Below are positions 15,239-23,318 of a stretch of 27,392 nt of DNA, one piece after another (within the stretch, counting starts at the first letter, position 1; each line of letters opens with the position of its first letter). A program made the translations under genes and the position numbers. Under the pieces are notes generated by a model, which did no database searches, had not been told where the DNA came from, and worked only from the letters and a program-made list of their open reading frames with translations. This DNA comes from an uncultured Paenibacillaceae bacterium (GTDB lineage Bacteria > Bacillota > Bacilli > Paenibacillales > DA-C8), in NCBI GenBank assembly GCA_937957685.1, contig CALGAO010000064.1:1-27392 (forward strand). Direction: 5' to 3'.

Positions 15239-15339
15239 GTCGTTCGTCATCCTTTACAAGCATGTCACTATTTTTCCCAATCAGGCCATATCCATGAATC
15301 TATATCAAATATCCATCTATCGATCCGTCAACCAATCGG

Positions 15340-16440
15340 TCAACGCAAAAACAGACCATCGATCACTTTCACAATCGTCACATTCAGCTTCTTGGACAGG
15401 TCGATCTCATAGATATCCCTGACTTCCTGTCCTTCCGGATCCGCGATGATGCGAACGACCGGTCTGTGCGGCAGAGAGGAGTTGATATCCACCACGATGC
15501 CGATCTCGCCGGTGTTCAGCTCCACCGTTGTACCCGGAGGGTAGATGGCCACGCGATCGCGGAAGATGTTGACCATCTCCATATCGTACAGCAGGTCGGC
15601 GCCGGCGTACAACACCTCGACCGCTTCGTGCGGCAACGCGGCAGGCTTATAGACGCGATAGGATGTCATCGCATCGAAGGTATCGACGATGGCCAACAGC
15701 CTGGCATATTCGTGGATCTCGTCGCCCTTGAGGCCGCGCGGATATCCGGAGCCGTCCAGCCGCTCATGATGCTGAAGCGCACAATGGGCGGATAGTAATG
15801 ATATATTCGGGATATCCTTCAATATGCGGAACCCGTCATCCGTATGCTGGCGCATGATGGCCATTTCCTCTTCGGTCAGCTTGTCAGGCTTCAGCAGGAT
15901 GTGCTGAGGAGTCATCGTCTTGCCGATATCATGCAGCATGGCTCCCATCCCGAGCACGCCAAGCTGATCCCGCGAATATCCCAGCGCGGAGCCAAGCATG
16001 ATCGCATACAGGCAGACGTTCAGGGAATGCTGGTACAGATAATGATCAGCGCCCTGGATCGCATTCAGCATGATCATCGCCTGATCATGGCTCTTCAATT
16101 CATCGATGATCAGATCCAGAACGCGACGGAAATCCCTGCCCAGGTTCAGATTGTTCTGGACGCGGCCGGACTTCGCTTCATCCATAAATCTCTGGAAGTT
16201 GGAACGGATGGTGATCAACGCTTCCGCGCGCGTCTGTTCGCTGATCGGATCATGGATGTCGATGTCATCCGCCCGACTGTCCTGGATATACAGACGGTGT
16301 ACGCCCAGCATCGCCAGACGCTTGATCATCGTTTCATTCAGTTCCACATGCGCGCCCAGCAGGATCAGACCTTCATCGTTGTAGATCGATCTGGCCAATC
16401 TCATTCCTGGTTTGACATGGTTAATAGATACCAGCCGCAC
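15340..16440 (-). CDS. HD-GYP domain cyclic-di-GMP phosphodiesterase
   Basis: A 366-residue protein. A short N-terminal domain (1-60, MRLVSINHVKPGMRLARSIY) is common in Firmicute HD-GYP proteins. The HD-GYP core has H138, HDIGKT (170-175), HH at 224-225 with DGSGYP (229-234) and D253 in DTFDAM, so the metal-binding set appears complete. It should hydrolyse c-di-GMP to pGpG/GMP in the cytoplasm; no receiver or membrane segment is present. The C-terminal ~70 residues form a small beta-rich tail (PPGTTVELNTGEIGIV...). The GTG start has only a weak upstream GGGATGTGA. It lies 120 bp after yunD and 100 bp before yfkAB on the same strand. Confidence 0.92.
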   Translation of the reverse strand: MRLVSINHVKPGMRLARSIYNDEGLILLGAHVELNETMIKRLAMLGVHRLYIQDSRADDIDIHDPISEQTRAEALITIRSNFQRFMDEAKSGRVQNNLNLGRDFRRVLDLIIDELKSHDQAMIMLNAIQGADHYLYQHSLNVCLYAIMLGSALGYSRDQLGVLGMGAMLHDIGKTMTPQHILLKPDKLTEEEMAIMRQHTDDGFRILKDIPNISLLSAHCALQHHERLDGSGYPRGLKGDEIHEYARLLAIVDTFDAMTSYRVYKPAALPHEAVEVLYAGADLLYDMEMVNIFRDRVAIYPPGTTVELNTGEIGIVVDINSSLPHRPVVRIIADPEGQEVRDIYEIDLSKKLNVTIVKVIDGLFLR

Positions 16441-16470
16441 TTATTTCACATCCCATCGATCTCGGCAATC

Positions 16471-16560
16471 CTAGTTTTTAGAGTAATGGATAATCTCTTT
16501 CAGGGCAACATTTTTCACGGTGAAGTCTTGAGCATCCGGGACCATAGGCGCATGTTTCGG
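16471..16560 (-). other. In-frame open segment after the yunD stop
   Basis: Directly after the yunD TGA the same frame stays open for 29 codons to a TAG at 16471-16473, reading MVPDAQDFTVKNVALKEI and so on. Its composition looks protein-like (mixed polar and hydrophobic, charged). It may be a former C-terminal extension cut off by the TGA, a rare readthrough tail, or chance. Confidence 0.3.
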
Positions 16561-18009
16561 TCAATTCCTCAGGATCCAATTCCTCCTGGAGCTCAGGGCG
16601 ATTCGCTCAGCGTCCATCAGCTGGTGCAAAAGCACGTCTCGCAGAAATTCAGGCAAGAAATATTCGATGTCCCTGCCGCGGCTGAGCGACAGATAACCGA
16701 TGCCGAAGGTGAACATGTCGATCGTGCCGACCACGACCTTCTGATCGTCAGTCAGTTCACGGTCGCCGATCCGGATGTGAGAGATCTTGTGCATCTCAGG
16801 CCCCCGGGCGTCCGCTTCGATCGTCATCCCGGAGACGCAGAGCGTCCCGAGCACCAGTCCGCGAAACCCGTAGCCGCGGATCGGTTTATCCTGATAGTCC
16901 GCAAGCAGGGACTGCTCCAGAGCTTCCCGGATCTCCGCTCCCGACAGGATCATCCTGCAAGGATTGATCGGGGACGGACAGATCTCGTGCAGGATCTTTC
17001 GCGTCACCGCGCCAGCCTCCAGCTTGCCCAGCAGCTGCCCTGCGTTGACGATGCCGATGTCCGCGCCGCACCAGGTGCGCAGGCCGTCCGCCAGCAGGTT
17101 GCCCAGGCGGGACTCCTGATTCCAGCTGATGTCCAGCTCTTCGTCGATCGTCGTCACCACCTGGCGCATGTTCTTGTCGCTGATCAGGCGGTAATGATGA
17201 ATGATCGAGATGATCTCGGAGGATGCGGGAAGATGCTCCGTCTGGACGCATCCTCCGCTTCGCTCTGCGATGCGTCCCGCCGAGTGATCATAAAGCAGCT
17301 CGACCTTGCCGATATGCGAACCGAATTTGCCGGCTGCACACAGCGTCGTATCGCCGATCATCAGCGGCTCCTCCAGCAGATGATGGGAATGCCCGCCGAG
17401 GATCAGGTCGATGCCCGGAATTTCCTGGGCCATCCGCTTGTCATTGTCCAGGCCGAGATGAGAAACCACGATCAGGATATGTACAGAGGGGCGGAGCTGC
17501 GCGACGTGCCTCGCCACGATCTCGAACGGATCGCGCACGTCCCAGCCGAGCAGCTCATAGACGATAGGATAATTGATCGTTACGCCGATGATGCCGATGT
17601 TCAGCTTTCCCCTCTTCACGATCTGATACGGCTGTAACCAAGGGGGAAGCTCTCCGCTGTCCTTAAGGAACATATTGCTTCCGACAACCGGGAAATCAGC
17701 CAGTTCGCCATACAGCTTCTGCAGCGTCTCCACCGTGAATGTCAGGCCTTCATTGTTGCCTGGAACCGCAATATCGTAGCCGGTGGCATTCATCACGGCG
17801 ATATTCGCTTGTCCGTCGCTGCCTTCCGTCTCCAGGAACGCACGATCCATATGATCCCCGCAATCGATGACGAGCAGTTCATCGTTGCCGAGCAACTGAC
17901 GATGCTGGTCGATGTAGGCGGCGATCCTGGGCATCGGCTCAAAGTGGCTGTGAAGATCATTCGTATGCAAGATGACCAGTTTTTGCAGCGTCTCGGGCGT
18001 TGCGGACAC
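16561..18009 (-). CDS. yunD: Metallophosphoesterase / 5'-nucleotidase-like protein YunD
   Basis: A 482-residue protein. The N-terminal calcineurin-like phosphoesterase domain has ILHTNDLHSHF (about 13-23), VIDCGDHMD (47-55), GNNEG (84-88), a conserved VSHLGLD, and GGHSHH (205-210), all expected metal ligands. The C-terminal half is the 5'-nucleotidase substrate domain. No signal peptide is present, unlike secreted UshA-type enzymes, so it is probably cytoplasmic like B. subtilis YunD. The GTG at 18009 is chosen as start because GGAAGG lies seven bases upstream; the frame runs 28 codons further to 18093 without a good site. It opens a same-strand run with the HD-GYP gene and yfkAB, divergent from the coiled-coil gene at 18204. 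Confidence 0.88.
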   Translation of the reverse strand: MSATPETLQKLVILHTNDLHSHFEPMPRIAAYIDQHRQLLGNDELLVIDCGDHMDRAFLETEGSDGQANIAVMNATGYDIAVPGNNEGLTFTVETLQKLYGELADFPVVGSNMFLKDSGELPPWLQPYQIVKRGKLNIGIIGVTINYPIVYELLGWDVRDPFEIVARHVAQLRPSVHILIVVSHLGLDNDKRMAQEIPGIDLILGGHSHHLLEEPLMIGDTTLCAAGKFGSHIGKVELLYDHSAGRIAERSGGCVQTEHLPASSEIISIIHHYRLISDKNMRQVVTTIDEELDISWNQESRLGNLLADGLRTWCGADIGIVNAGQLLGKLEAGAVTRKILHEICPSPINPCRMILSGAEIREALEQSLLADYQDKPIRGYGFRGLVLGTLCVSGMTIEADARGPEMHKISHIRIGDRELTDDQKVVVGTIDMFTFGIGYLSLSRGRDIEYFLPEFLRDVLLHQLMDAERIALSSRRNWILRN

Positions 18010-18130
18010 ATTCTCACCTTCCTGCAGGATATGCATATCGCGGTTATTGGCGAGTGCGATGATGAACGGCGCATCTCCCGCGATCGAGATCATTCAGGCA
18101 TATTTAAGGAATAATGGAATAATTTGCGCG

Positions 18131-18180
18131 ATAATGATCACAATAATGATCGTTCACCAGATATGCACGATGATCGTGCA
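18131..18180. promoter_or_regulatory. Direct repeats and 17-bp perfect palindrome in the yunD/coiled-coil divergent region
   Basis: ATAATGATC occurs twice (18131-18139 and 18143-18151), 12 bp apart. TGCACGATGATCGTGCA (18164-18180) is a perfect 8-1-8 palindrome ending six bases before the ribosome site of the gene at 18204. It is well placed as an operator or 5'-UTR hairpin. No confident -35/-10 pair was found. Confidence 0.45.
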
Positions 18181-18203
18181 AATCACAAAGGAGGAATCTC
18201 ACT

Positions 18204-18581
18204 TTGCAGCAAATGAGCTATCAGGTACAACAGCTGACCAATCAGATCACCCAGATGGCCGAGCAAATGCAGCGGGAAGAGCAACAGATGACTTCCCTGG
18301 CCACGATGCTGTCACGCACGGAGCAGCAAAATGCCGTGCAGCTCGAACAGCTCGCGCAGCGCGAACGTCACTCGGCCAACCAGCTGCAACAGATGATCCA
18401 CCAGACGCAGGTGCTGTCGCAGCAGATCAATCAGCTCAGCCATGTGGTCAATCAGCTGAACAGCCAGGTTCAGGGCATCATCTCGCAGCTGTCCAGCGGC
18501 TCCGGCATCAATGCGCAAGCTCAGCCATTGCCGATCCAGTCGCCGCAACAGCCGTTCAGCTTCGGTACATACCGCCAATAA
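18204..18581 (+). CDS. Glutamine-rich coiled-coil protein of unknown function
   Basis: A 125-residue protein, not recognised. About 34 residues are Gln. From residue 1 to about 95 hydrophobic positions (L, I, V, M) recur every three to four residues among Q, N, S and E, a continuous coiled coil without Pro or Gly until QGII. The C-terminal 30 residues are different: Ser/Gly/Pro/Gln-rich, ending FSFGTYRQ. There is no signal peptide or membrane segment and no Cys. The TTG start is fixed by AAAGGAGG nine bases upstream. It is a single-gene unit with its own terminator (18608-18640) and a palindrome in the leader. It could be a structural or spore-coat-type protein; this is speculative. Confidence 0.8.
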   Translation: MQQMSYQVQQLTNQITQMAEQMQREEQQMTSLATMLSRTEQQNAVQLEQLAQRERHSANQLQQMIHQTQVLSQQINQLSHVVNQLNSQVQGIISQLSSGSGINAQAQPLPIQSPQQPFSFGTYRQ

Positions 18582-18607
18582 GAAGTATAGCCCATTCTTT
18601 CACCGGG

Positions 18608-18640
18608 AGCATACATGCGAATTCTCACCGCATGTATGCT
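18608..18640 (+). terminator. Hairpin terminator of the coiled-coil gene
   Basis: A perfect 12-bp stem, AGCATACATGCG / CGCATGTATGCT, with a nine-base loop lies 26 bp after the stop codon. It is followed by TCTATTATTAT, a modest U-tract. Confidence 0.75.
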
Positions 18641-18666
18641 TCTATTATTATGACTCTCCAAATAAG

Positions 18667-18701
18667 AAAAATCCACTATGATGCTTGTGCATCATAGTGG
18701 A
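18667..18701 (-). terminator. Rho-independent terminator of the globin-coupled sensor gene
   Basis: A perfect 13-bp stem, TCCACTATGATGC / GCATCATAGTGGA, with a four-base loop is followed on the minus strand by TTTTTCTTATT. It lies about 35 bp after the stop codon at 18735. Confidence 0.92.
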
Positions 18702-18734
18702 CGTCAAATTCATAATTACGTATCGAATGATTGC

Positions 18735-19994
18735 TCACAGCTTGGCGGTCAGGCGATTCAATTCCTCGCTCGCCGCGGCGACCTGCGAGATGCTCGTCAC
18801 CACTTCCTCCAGGATGTGTACCGAACCGGCCAATTCCGTTTCGATCTCTCCGGTCCTGGCCGTGATGGCTCCCATCTCCTGCACGAGCGAGCCGAAGAAT
18901 TGGCTGGCCTGCTCCATGCTCAGGTTGGCGTCAATCACGCCGGTCGCGATCATCGGCACTGCACCGGAGACTGCCTGGATCTCATTCCGCACGGACCGCA
19001 TCATCTCGGAGACCTCAACGGCCATCCTCCTCGTCTGATCCGCCAGCTTCTTCACTTCACTGGCCACCACCGCAAAGCCTCTGCCGTGTTCACCTGCTTG
19101 CGCTGCCTGGATGGCGGCATTGAGCGCGAGCAGATTCGTCGTGTCGGCCACCTCGCGGACCATATCCGCGATCTGGTCCACCCGTTCAGCGGCGGATTGG
19201 AGAGAGTCGATGTGCGTTCCGATGTCCGACACATCCGTCCGGATGCCTTGAAGCCTCATCAGCTGATCCTCCAGCTGCCGGATGCCGAGAGTCGCGGACT
19301 GTTCGACCTCGCTGGCGATCTCCTTGACCGTTCGGATGTATTCGACGATGTGCCGGGATTTCATGCGAAGCTCGTCAACCGAAGCGCTGCTGTCCTGAAT
19401 CACGGCCGCAAGACTGGAAGCGCTGGCGTTAGCCTGCTCATAAACCCGCTGCTTCATCTCCGCCATCTCTGCCCTGACTGCCTCCGCAGCTTCTTCGAAG
19501 GCCTCCAGTACGATCTGTTTCTCGATGGACAACAGCCTGCGGACCGCATCGCGCACAGCCGTCATATCCCGCTCATCCACATATCGCTCGCACACATCAA
19601 CGATCGCCCTTTCCAGCTCGGCAAAGGAGCCGATGTACCACTTCGCCATCAGCCTGATGCGCAGGTGGGTGCGGGCGACCTGCTGGCGTCTGGCAATATA
19701 GGCTGCATCGATCCTGCCGGCCAGCATCTCGAGCACATGTTTCTGCAAAGTGTGTTTGAGCCGGTCCATGGTGCTGTGCTCATGGATCTTCTGCAACAGG
19801 GACGATTCTCTGCCGATCGCGTCATAGAAGCGATCCACGATCTCCATGATATGATTCTCAACGATCGGCCGGACCGCCTTTGCTATCTGCAAATCACGCT
19901 CCGCAAGGCCGATCACCTCAGCCTGTCGCAAGAGCTCACCCTCCAGGTGCAGGAACACGTCGGTATCCTGGATGGAAAGTTTGCGCTGCTTCAT
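18735..19994 (-). CDS. Globin-coupled methyl-accepting chemotaxis protein (HemAT-like)
   Basis: A 419-residue soluble sensor. Residues about 15-170 are a protoglobin domain: H110 in ARTHLRIRLMAKWYIGSF matches the proximal heme ligand, and Y57 in VDRFYDAI is the likely distal tyrosine known from HemAT. Residues about 200-419 form an MCP signalling coiled coil with the hairpin tip VADTTNLLALNAAIQAAQAG, followed by EHGRGFAVVASEVKKLAD. No membrane segment is present, as in HemAT, an oxygen sensor for aerotaxis. The start at 19994 has GAGGTGG six bases upstream; 57 further upstream codons are open but look non-coding. It is monocistronic, with a strong terminator. A 6-4-6 inverted repeat (TGCCAA / TTGGCA, 20027-20042) lies just upstream of the ribosome site. 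No other chemotaxis gene is in the window. Confidence 0.9.
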   Translation of the reverse strand: MKQRKLSIQDTDVFLHLEGELLRQAEVIGLAERDLQIAKAVRPIVENHIMEIVDRFYDAIGRESSLLQKIHEHSTMDRLKHTLQKHVLEMLAGRIDAAYIARRQQVARTHLRIRLMAKWYIGSFAELERAIVDVCERYVDERDMTAVRDAVRRLLSIEKQIVLEAFEEAAEAVRAEMAEMKQRVYEQANASASSLAAVIQDSSASVDELRMKSRHIVEYIRTVKEIASEVEQSATLGIRQLEDQLMRLQGIRTDVSDIGTHIDSLQSAAERVDQIADMVREVADTTNLLALNAAIQAAQAGEHGRGFAVVASEVKKLADQTRRMAVEVSEMMRSVRNEIQAVSGAVPMIATGVIDANLSMEQASQFFGSLVQEMGAITARTGEIETELAGSVHILEEVVTSISQVAAASEELNRLTAKL

Positions 19995-20182
19995 TCTGCC
20001 ACCTCGCCCCGATAACTTGCTATGTATGCCAATGGGTTGGCAAACCGGCGAATTCAACATTCGGTTCTCATCTGCCAGGCTCCTCAGACGATCATGGTCC
20101 TTCAGGCTGACAGGTGCTGCCTTCGCCCGTGTACCTGACGGATGATTCTGGACGCCGGTCTGCATGCTTCATCGACGAAAGC

Positions 20183-20234
20183 ATAAAAGGCGCTCGCCGC
20201 ATACACCCGGCTGGGCATATGACGGGCAAGCGCC
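20183..20234 (-). terminator. Terminator of the suf operon
   Basis: On the minus strand GGCGCTTGCC pairs with GGCGAGCGCC (one mismatch) over a loop of about 26 bases that may pair further, followed by TTTTATGCTTT. It lies 14 bp after the sufB stop codon. Confidence 0.75.
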
Positions 20235-20247
20235 CCTGTGACCAAGA

Positions 20248-21651
20248 TCAGCCGATGCTGCCTTCCATCTCGAATTTGATGAGACGATTCATCTCCACCG
20301 CATACTCCATCGGCAGTTCCTTCGTGAACGGCTCGATGAAGCCCATGACGATCATCTGGGTCGCTTCCGACTCGGACAGACCGCGGCTCATGAGATAGAA
20401 CAGTTGCTCCTCGGACACCTTGGACACCGTCGCTTCGTGCTCGAGCGTGATGTTGTCGTTCATGATCTCGTTGTAAGGGATCGTATCCGAAGTCGATTCA
20501 TTGTCCATGATCAGCGTGTCGCATTGGATGTTCGCCTTGGAGCCCTCGGAGTTGCGTCCGAAGGAAGCCAGTCCGCGATAGGTGACCTTGCCGCCGTTGC
20601 GGCTGATCGACTTGGAGATGATCGTCGACGTTGTCTCCGGCGCCAGATGCAGCATCTTCGCGCCTGCATCCTGATGCTGACCCTTGCCGGCAACGGCGAT
20701 CGACAGCACGCTGCCCTTGGCGCCGCGGCCCTTCAGGATGACCGCCGGATACTTCATCGTCAGCTTCGAGCCGATGTTGCCGTCGACCCACTCCATCGTT
20801 GCGTTTTCATAGGCTACGGCCCGCTTCGTCACGAGGTTGTATACGTTCGGCGCCCAGTTCTGGATCGTCGTGTAGCGGACGCGCGCATCCTTCTTGACGA
20901 TGATCTCAACGACCGCAGAGTGCAGCGAGTTGGTCGTATAGATCGGCGCTGTGCAGCCTTCGACATAGTGCACGAAGGAACCTTCGTCGGCGATGATCAG
21001 CGTGCGTTCGAACTGACCCATGTTCTCCGAATTGATGCGGAAATATGCTTGCAGCGGAATCTCGCACTTGACGCCCTTCGGCACGTAGATGAAGCTTCCG
21101 CCCGACCATACCGCGCTGTTGAGCGCCGCGAACTTGTTGTCCGTATTCGGAACAACCGTGGCGAAGTATTCGCGGAACAGCTCCGGATGCTCTTGCAGGG
21201 CCGAGTCCGTATCCATGAAGATCACGCCCTGCTCTTCGAGATCCTTGCGCATGTTGTGGTAGACCACTTCCGATTCATACTGCGCCGACACGCCGGCCAG
21301 GAATTTCTGCTCCGCTTCCGGGATCCCCAGCTTGTCGAACGTCGCCTTGATCTCGGCCGGAACCTCTTCCCAGGTTCTGCCGAGCTTCTCGGATGGCTTC
21401 ACATAATATTGAATATCGTTGAAATCCAGTTCATCCAGGTTGCCGCCCCAACGCGGCAACTTCATCTTGTTGAAATGTTCGAGCGACTTCAGGCGGAACT
21501 CCAGCATCCATTCCGGCTCGTTCTTCTGCGCCGATATCGCCCTGACGACCTCCGGCGTAAGTCCCTTGCCTGTCTGGAACACCGCTTTTATCTCATCGCG
21601 AAACCCATACTGGTATTCGCCGAGCTCTGGCATCTTCTTCGCCATCTTCAT
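20248..21651 (-). CDS. sufB: Fe-S cluster assembly scaffold protein SufB
   Basis: A 467-residue SufB, the usual length. Typical segments are GEYQYGFRDE near the N terminus, VPKGVKCEIPLQAYFRIN, VHYVEGCTAPIYTT (with the conserved Cys), and the C-terminal LMSRGLSESEATQMIVMGFIEPF. Within the SufBC2D complex it helps build 4Fe-4S clusters in the cytoplasm with sulfur from SufS/SufU. It is the last gene of the operon, 31 bp after sufU. GAGGAGG lies four bases before the first ATG and ten before an ATG two codons later, so the start is uncertain by two residues. Terminator at 20183-20234. Confidence 0.97.
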   Translation of the reverse strand: MKMAKKMPELGEYQYGFRDEIKAVFQTGKGLTPEVVRAISAQKNEPEWMLEFRLKSLEHFNKMKLPRWGGNLDELDFNDIQYYVKPSEKLGRTWEEVPAEIKATFDKLGIPEAEQKFLAGVSAQYESEVVYHNMRKDLEEQGVIFMDTDSALQEHPELFREYFATVVPNTDNKFAALNSAVWSGGSFIYVPKGVKCEIPLQAYFRINSENMGQFERTLIIADEGSFVHYVEGCTAPIYTTNSLHSAVVEIIVKKDARVRYTTIQNWAPNVYNLVTKRAVAYENATMEWVDGNIGSKLTMKYPAVILKGRGAKGSVLSIAVAGKGQHQDAGAKMLHLAPETTSTIISKSISRNGGKVTYRGLASFGRNSEGSKANIQCDTLIMDNESTSDTIPYNEIMNDNITLEHEATVSKVSEEQLFYLMSRGLSESEATQMIVMGFIEPFTKELPMEYAVEMNRLIKFEMEGSIG

Positions 21652-21682
21652 TCAACCTCCTCGTGATATGTTACAGCTCAGG

Positions 21683-22114
21683 TTACGGTTGTCTGACCTG
21701 CACGATGCCCTTGCGGAGCGCGTTCCAGGCCAGCATGGCGCACTTGATGCGGGCGGGGAACTTGCTCACGCCCGACAGCGCCTCGATATCCTCATATTCA
21801 AACTCGGCGTCTTCGCCCTGCATCAACGCCGAGAAACGGTCCGCCAACTGAATCGCTTCATCCAGCGTCCTGCCCTTGATCGCGTCGGTCATCATCGATG
21901 CGGAAGCCATGCTGATCGAGCAGCCCTCGCCGACGAACCTGGCCGCTTCCACAACGCCGTCCTTCACCTTCATCTGCAGGGTGATGCGGTCGCCGCAGGT
22001 TGGATTGTTCAGATCGACATTGACCGCATCATCATCGAACAGGCCGCGGTTGCGCGGGTTCTTGTAATGATCCATGATGACTCTGCGATACAGATCATCC
22101 AGCTGCATAGTCAA
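21683..22114 (-). CDS. sufU: SufU, zinc-dependent sulfurtransferase partner of SufS
   Basis: A 143-residue SufU with the expected zinc site: C40 and D42 (NPTCGD), C65 (GEGCSIS) and C125 (ARIKCAMLAW). It accepts persulfide sulfur from SufS for SufBCD. The frame overlaps the sufS 3' end by 20 bp. The start may be TTG at 22114 or ATG two codons later, the latter with AAAGGAG ten bases upstream. The presence of SufU rather than SufE marks a Gram-positive suf operon. Confidence 0.96.
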   Translation of the reverse strand: MTMQLDDLYRRVIMDHYKNPRNRGLFDDDAVNVDLNNPTCGDRITLQMKVKDGVVEAARFVGEGCSISMASASMMTDAIKGRTLDEAIQLADRFSALMQGEDAEFEYEDIEALSGVSKFPARIKCAMLAWNALRKGIVQVRQP

Positions 22115-23318
22115 AATACTCCTTTGTCCTGACCAGACCTTCGGCCAAGCGATCGATCTCGTCTTCCGTGTTGTATAGGTAAAAGCTCGCCCTCGCTGTC
22201 GCTGAAACTTTCAGCCATCGCATGAGCGGCTGGCAGCAATGATGGCCTGCGCGGATGGCGATGCCGTAAGAGTCCAGCACCGTCGCCACATCATGCGGAT
22301 GAATATCGGCCAGGTTGAACGTGACGAGCCCTGCACGATTGTCCCTTGGTCCATAGATCGAGATGCCTTCGATCTCGCTCAGGCGGCTGACGGCATAGGC
22401 TGCCAGCTTCTTCTCATGTTCGAGGATCCGGTCCAGGCCAACCTCCTGAAGGAAATCGATGGCCGCTGCCAGACCGACGGCGCCCGCGATGATCGGCGTG
22501 CCGCCCTCGAAACGCCACGGCACTTCTTTCCAGGTCGAGTCGTACAGATCCACATGGTCGATCATCTCGCCGCCGAACTCGATCGGCTCCATCGACTCCA
22601 GCAAGCTCAGTTTACCATAGAGTGCCCCGATGCCGGTGGGACCACACATCTTGTGACCGGAGAAGGCGAAGAAGTCACAATCCAGATCCTGGACGTCGAT
22701 CTTCATGTGAGGCGCGCTCTGCGCCCCATCCACGACCATGACCGCGCCAACCCTGTGCGCGATCGCCGCGATCTCCTTGACCGGGTTCGTCACGCCAAGC
22801 ACGTTGGATACGTGGGCCGTGGTGACGATCTTCGTCCGGCTCGTTACCGTCTTCTCAACGTCCTCCAGCGAGATCGAACCGTCCTCCTGCAGGGGGATAT
22901 ACTTCAAGGTCGCGCCGCAAGCCTTGGCCGCTTGCTGCCAGGGGATGAGATTGCTGTGATGCTCCATCGGCGTCAGCACGATCTCGTCGCCCTCGCGCAG
23001 CACCGAGCGGGCATAGGAGGAGGCCACCAGATTCAGCGCGGTTGTCGTTCCCCGCGTGAACACGATCTCGCTCGCCGACCTGGCATTCAGGAACCTGGCC
23101 ACCTTCTCCCGCGCTCCCTCATAAGCGTCCGTCGCCCGGGAACCGAGCGTATGCACGCCGCGATGGACGTTGGCGTTGGCCCATCGGTAATAGCGCTCGA
23201 TCGCCTCGATGACGGCCAGCGGCTTCTGGGACGAAGCGGCATTGTCCAGATAGACTAACGGATGGCCGTTGATCTCCTGATGGAGGATCGGAAACTGCTC
23301 GCGGATGGCGGCGTTCAT
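22095..23318 (-). CDS. sufS: Cysteine desulfurase SufS
   Basis: A 407-residue PLP enzyme that converts cysteine to alanine and an enzyme-bound persulfide. The PLP lysine is K223 in FSGHKMCGPTG; the catalytic cysteine is C361 in IRAGHHCCQP, at the same position as in B. subtilis SufS. A second Cys follows directly (C362), where Ala is more common. The start overlaps the sufD stop by four bases (ATGA), which indicates translational coupling; AAGGAAG lies eight bases upstream. Confidence 0.97.
   Translation of the reverse strand: MNAAIREQFPILHQEINGHPLVYLDNAASSQKPLAVIEAIERYYRWANANVHRGVHTLGSRATDAYEGAREKVARFLNARSASEIVFTRGTTTALNLVASSYARSVLREGDEIVLTPMEHHSNLIPWQQAAKACGATLKYIPLQEDGSISLEDVEKTVTSRTKIVTTAHVSNVLGVTNPVKEIAAIAHRVGAVMVVDGAQSAPHMKIDVQDLDCDFFAFSGHKMCGPTGIGALYGKLSLLESMEPIEFGGEMIDHVDLYDSTWKEVPWRFEGGTPIIAGAVGLAAAIDFLQEVGLDRILEHEKKLAAYAVSRLSEIEGISIYGPRDNRAGLVTFNLADIHPHDVATVLDSYGIAIRAGHHCCQPLMRWLKVSATARASFYLYNTEDEIDRLAEGLVRTKEYFDYAAG

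Noticed and set aside
15844..17637. A 597-codon plus-strand open frame opposite yunD and the HD-GYP gene
   Set aside because: It runs through two real genes and the gap between them, and its composition is shadow-like.
19995..20165. 57-codon N-terminal extension of the globin-coupled sensor
   Set aside because: No ribosome site at 20165, composition unlike a globin N terminus, and GAGGTGG precedes the internal ATG at 19994.
19994..20182. A possible c-di-GMP or other riboswitch upstream of the globin-coupled sensor
   Set aside because: The conserved GEMM core motifs were not found; only a small TGCCAA/TTGGCA hairpin is present.
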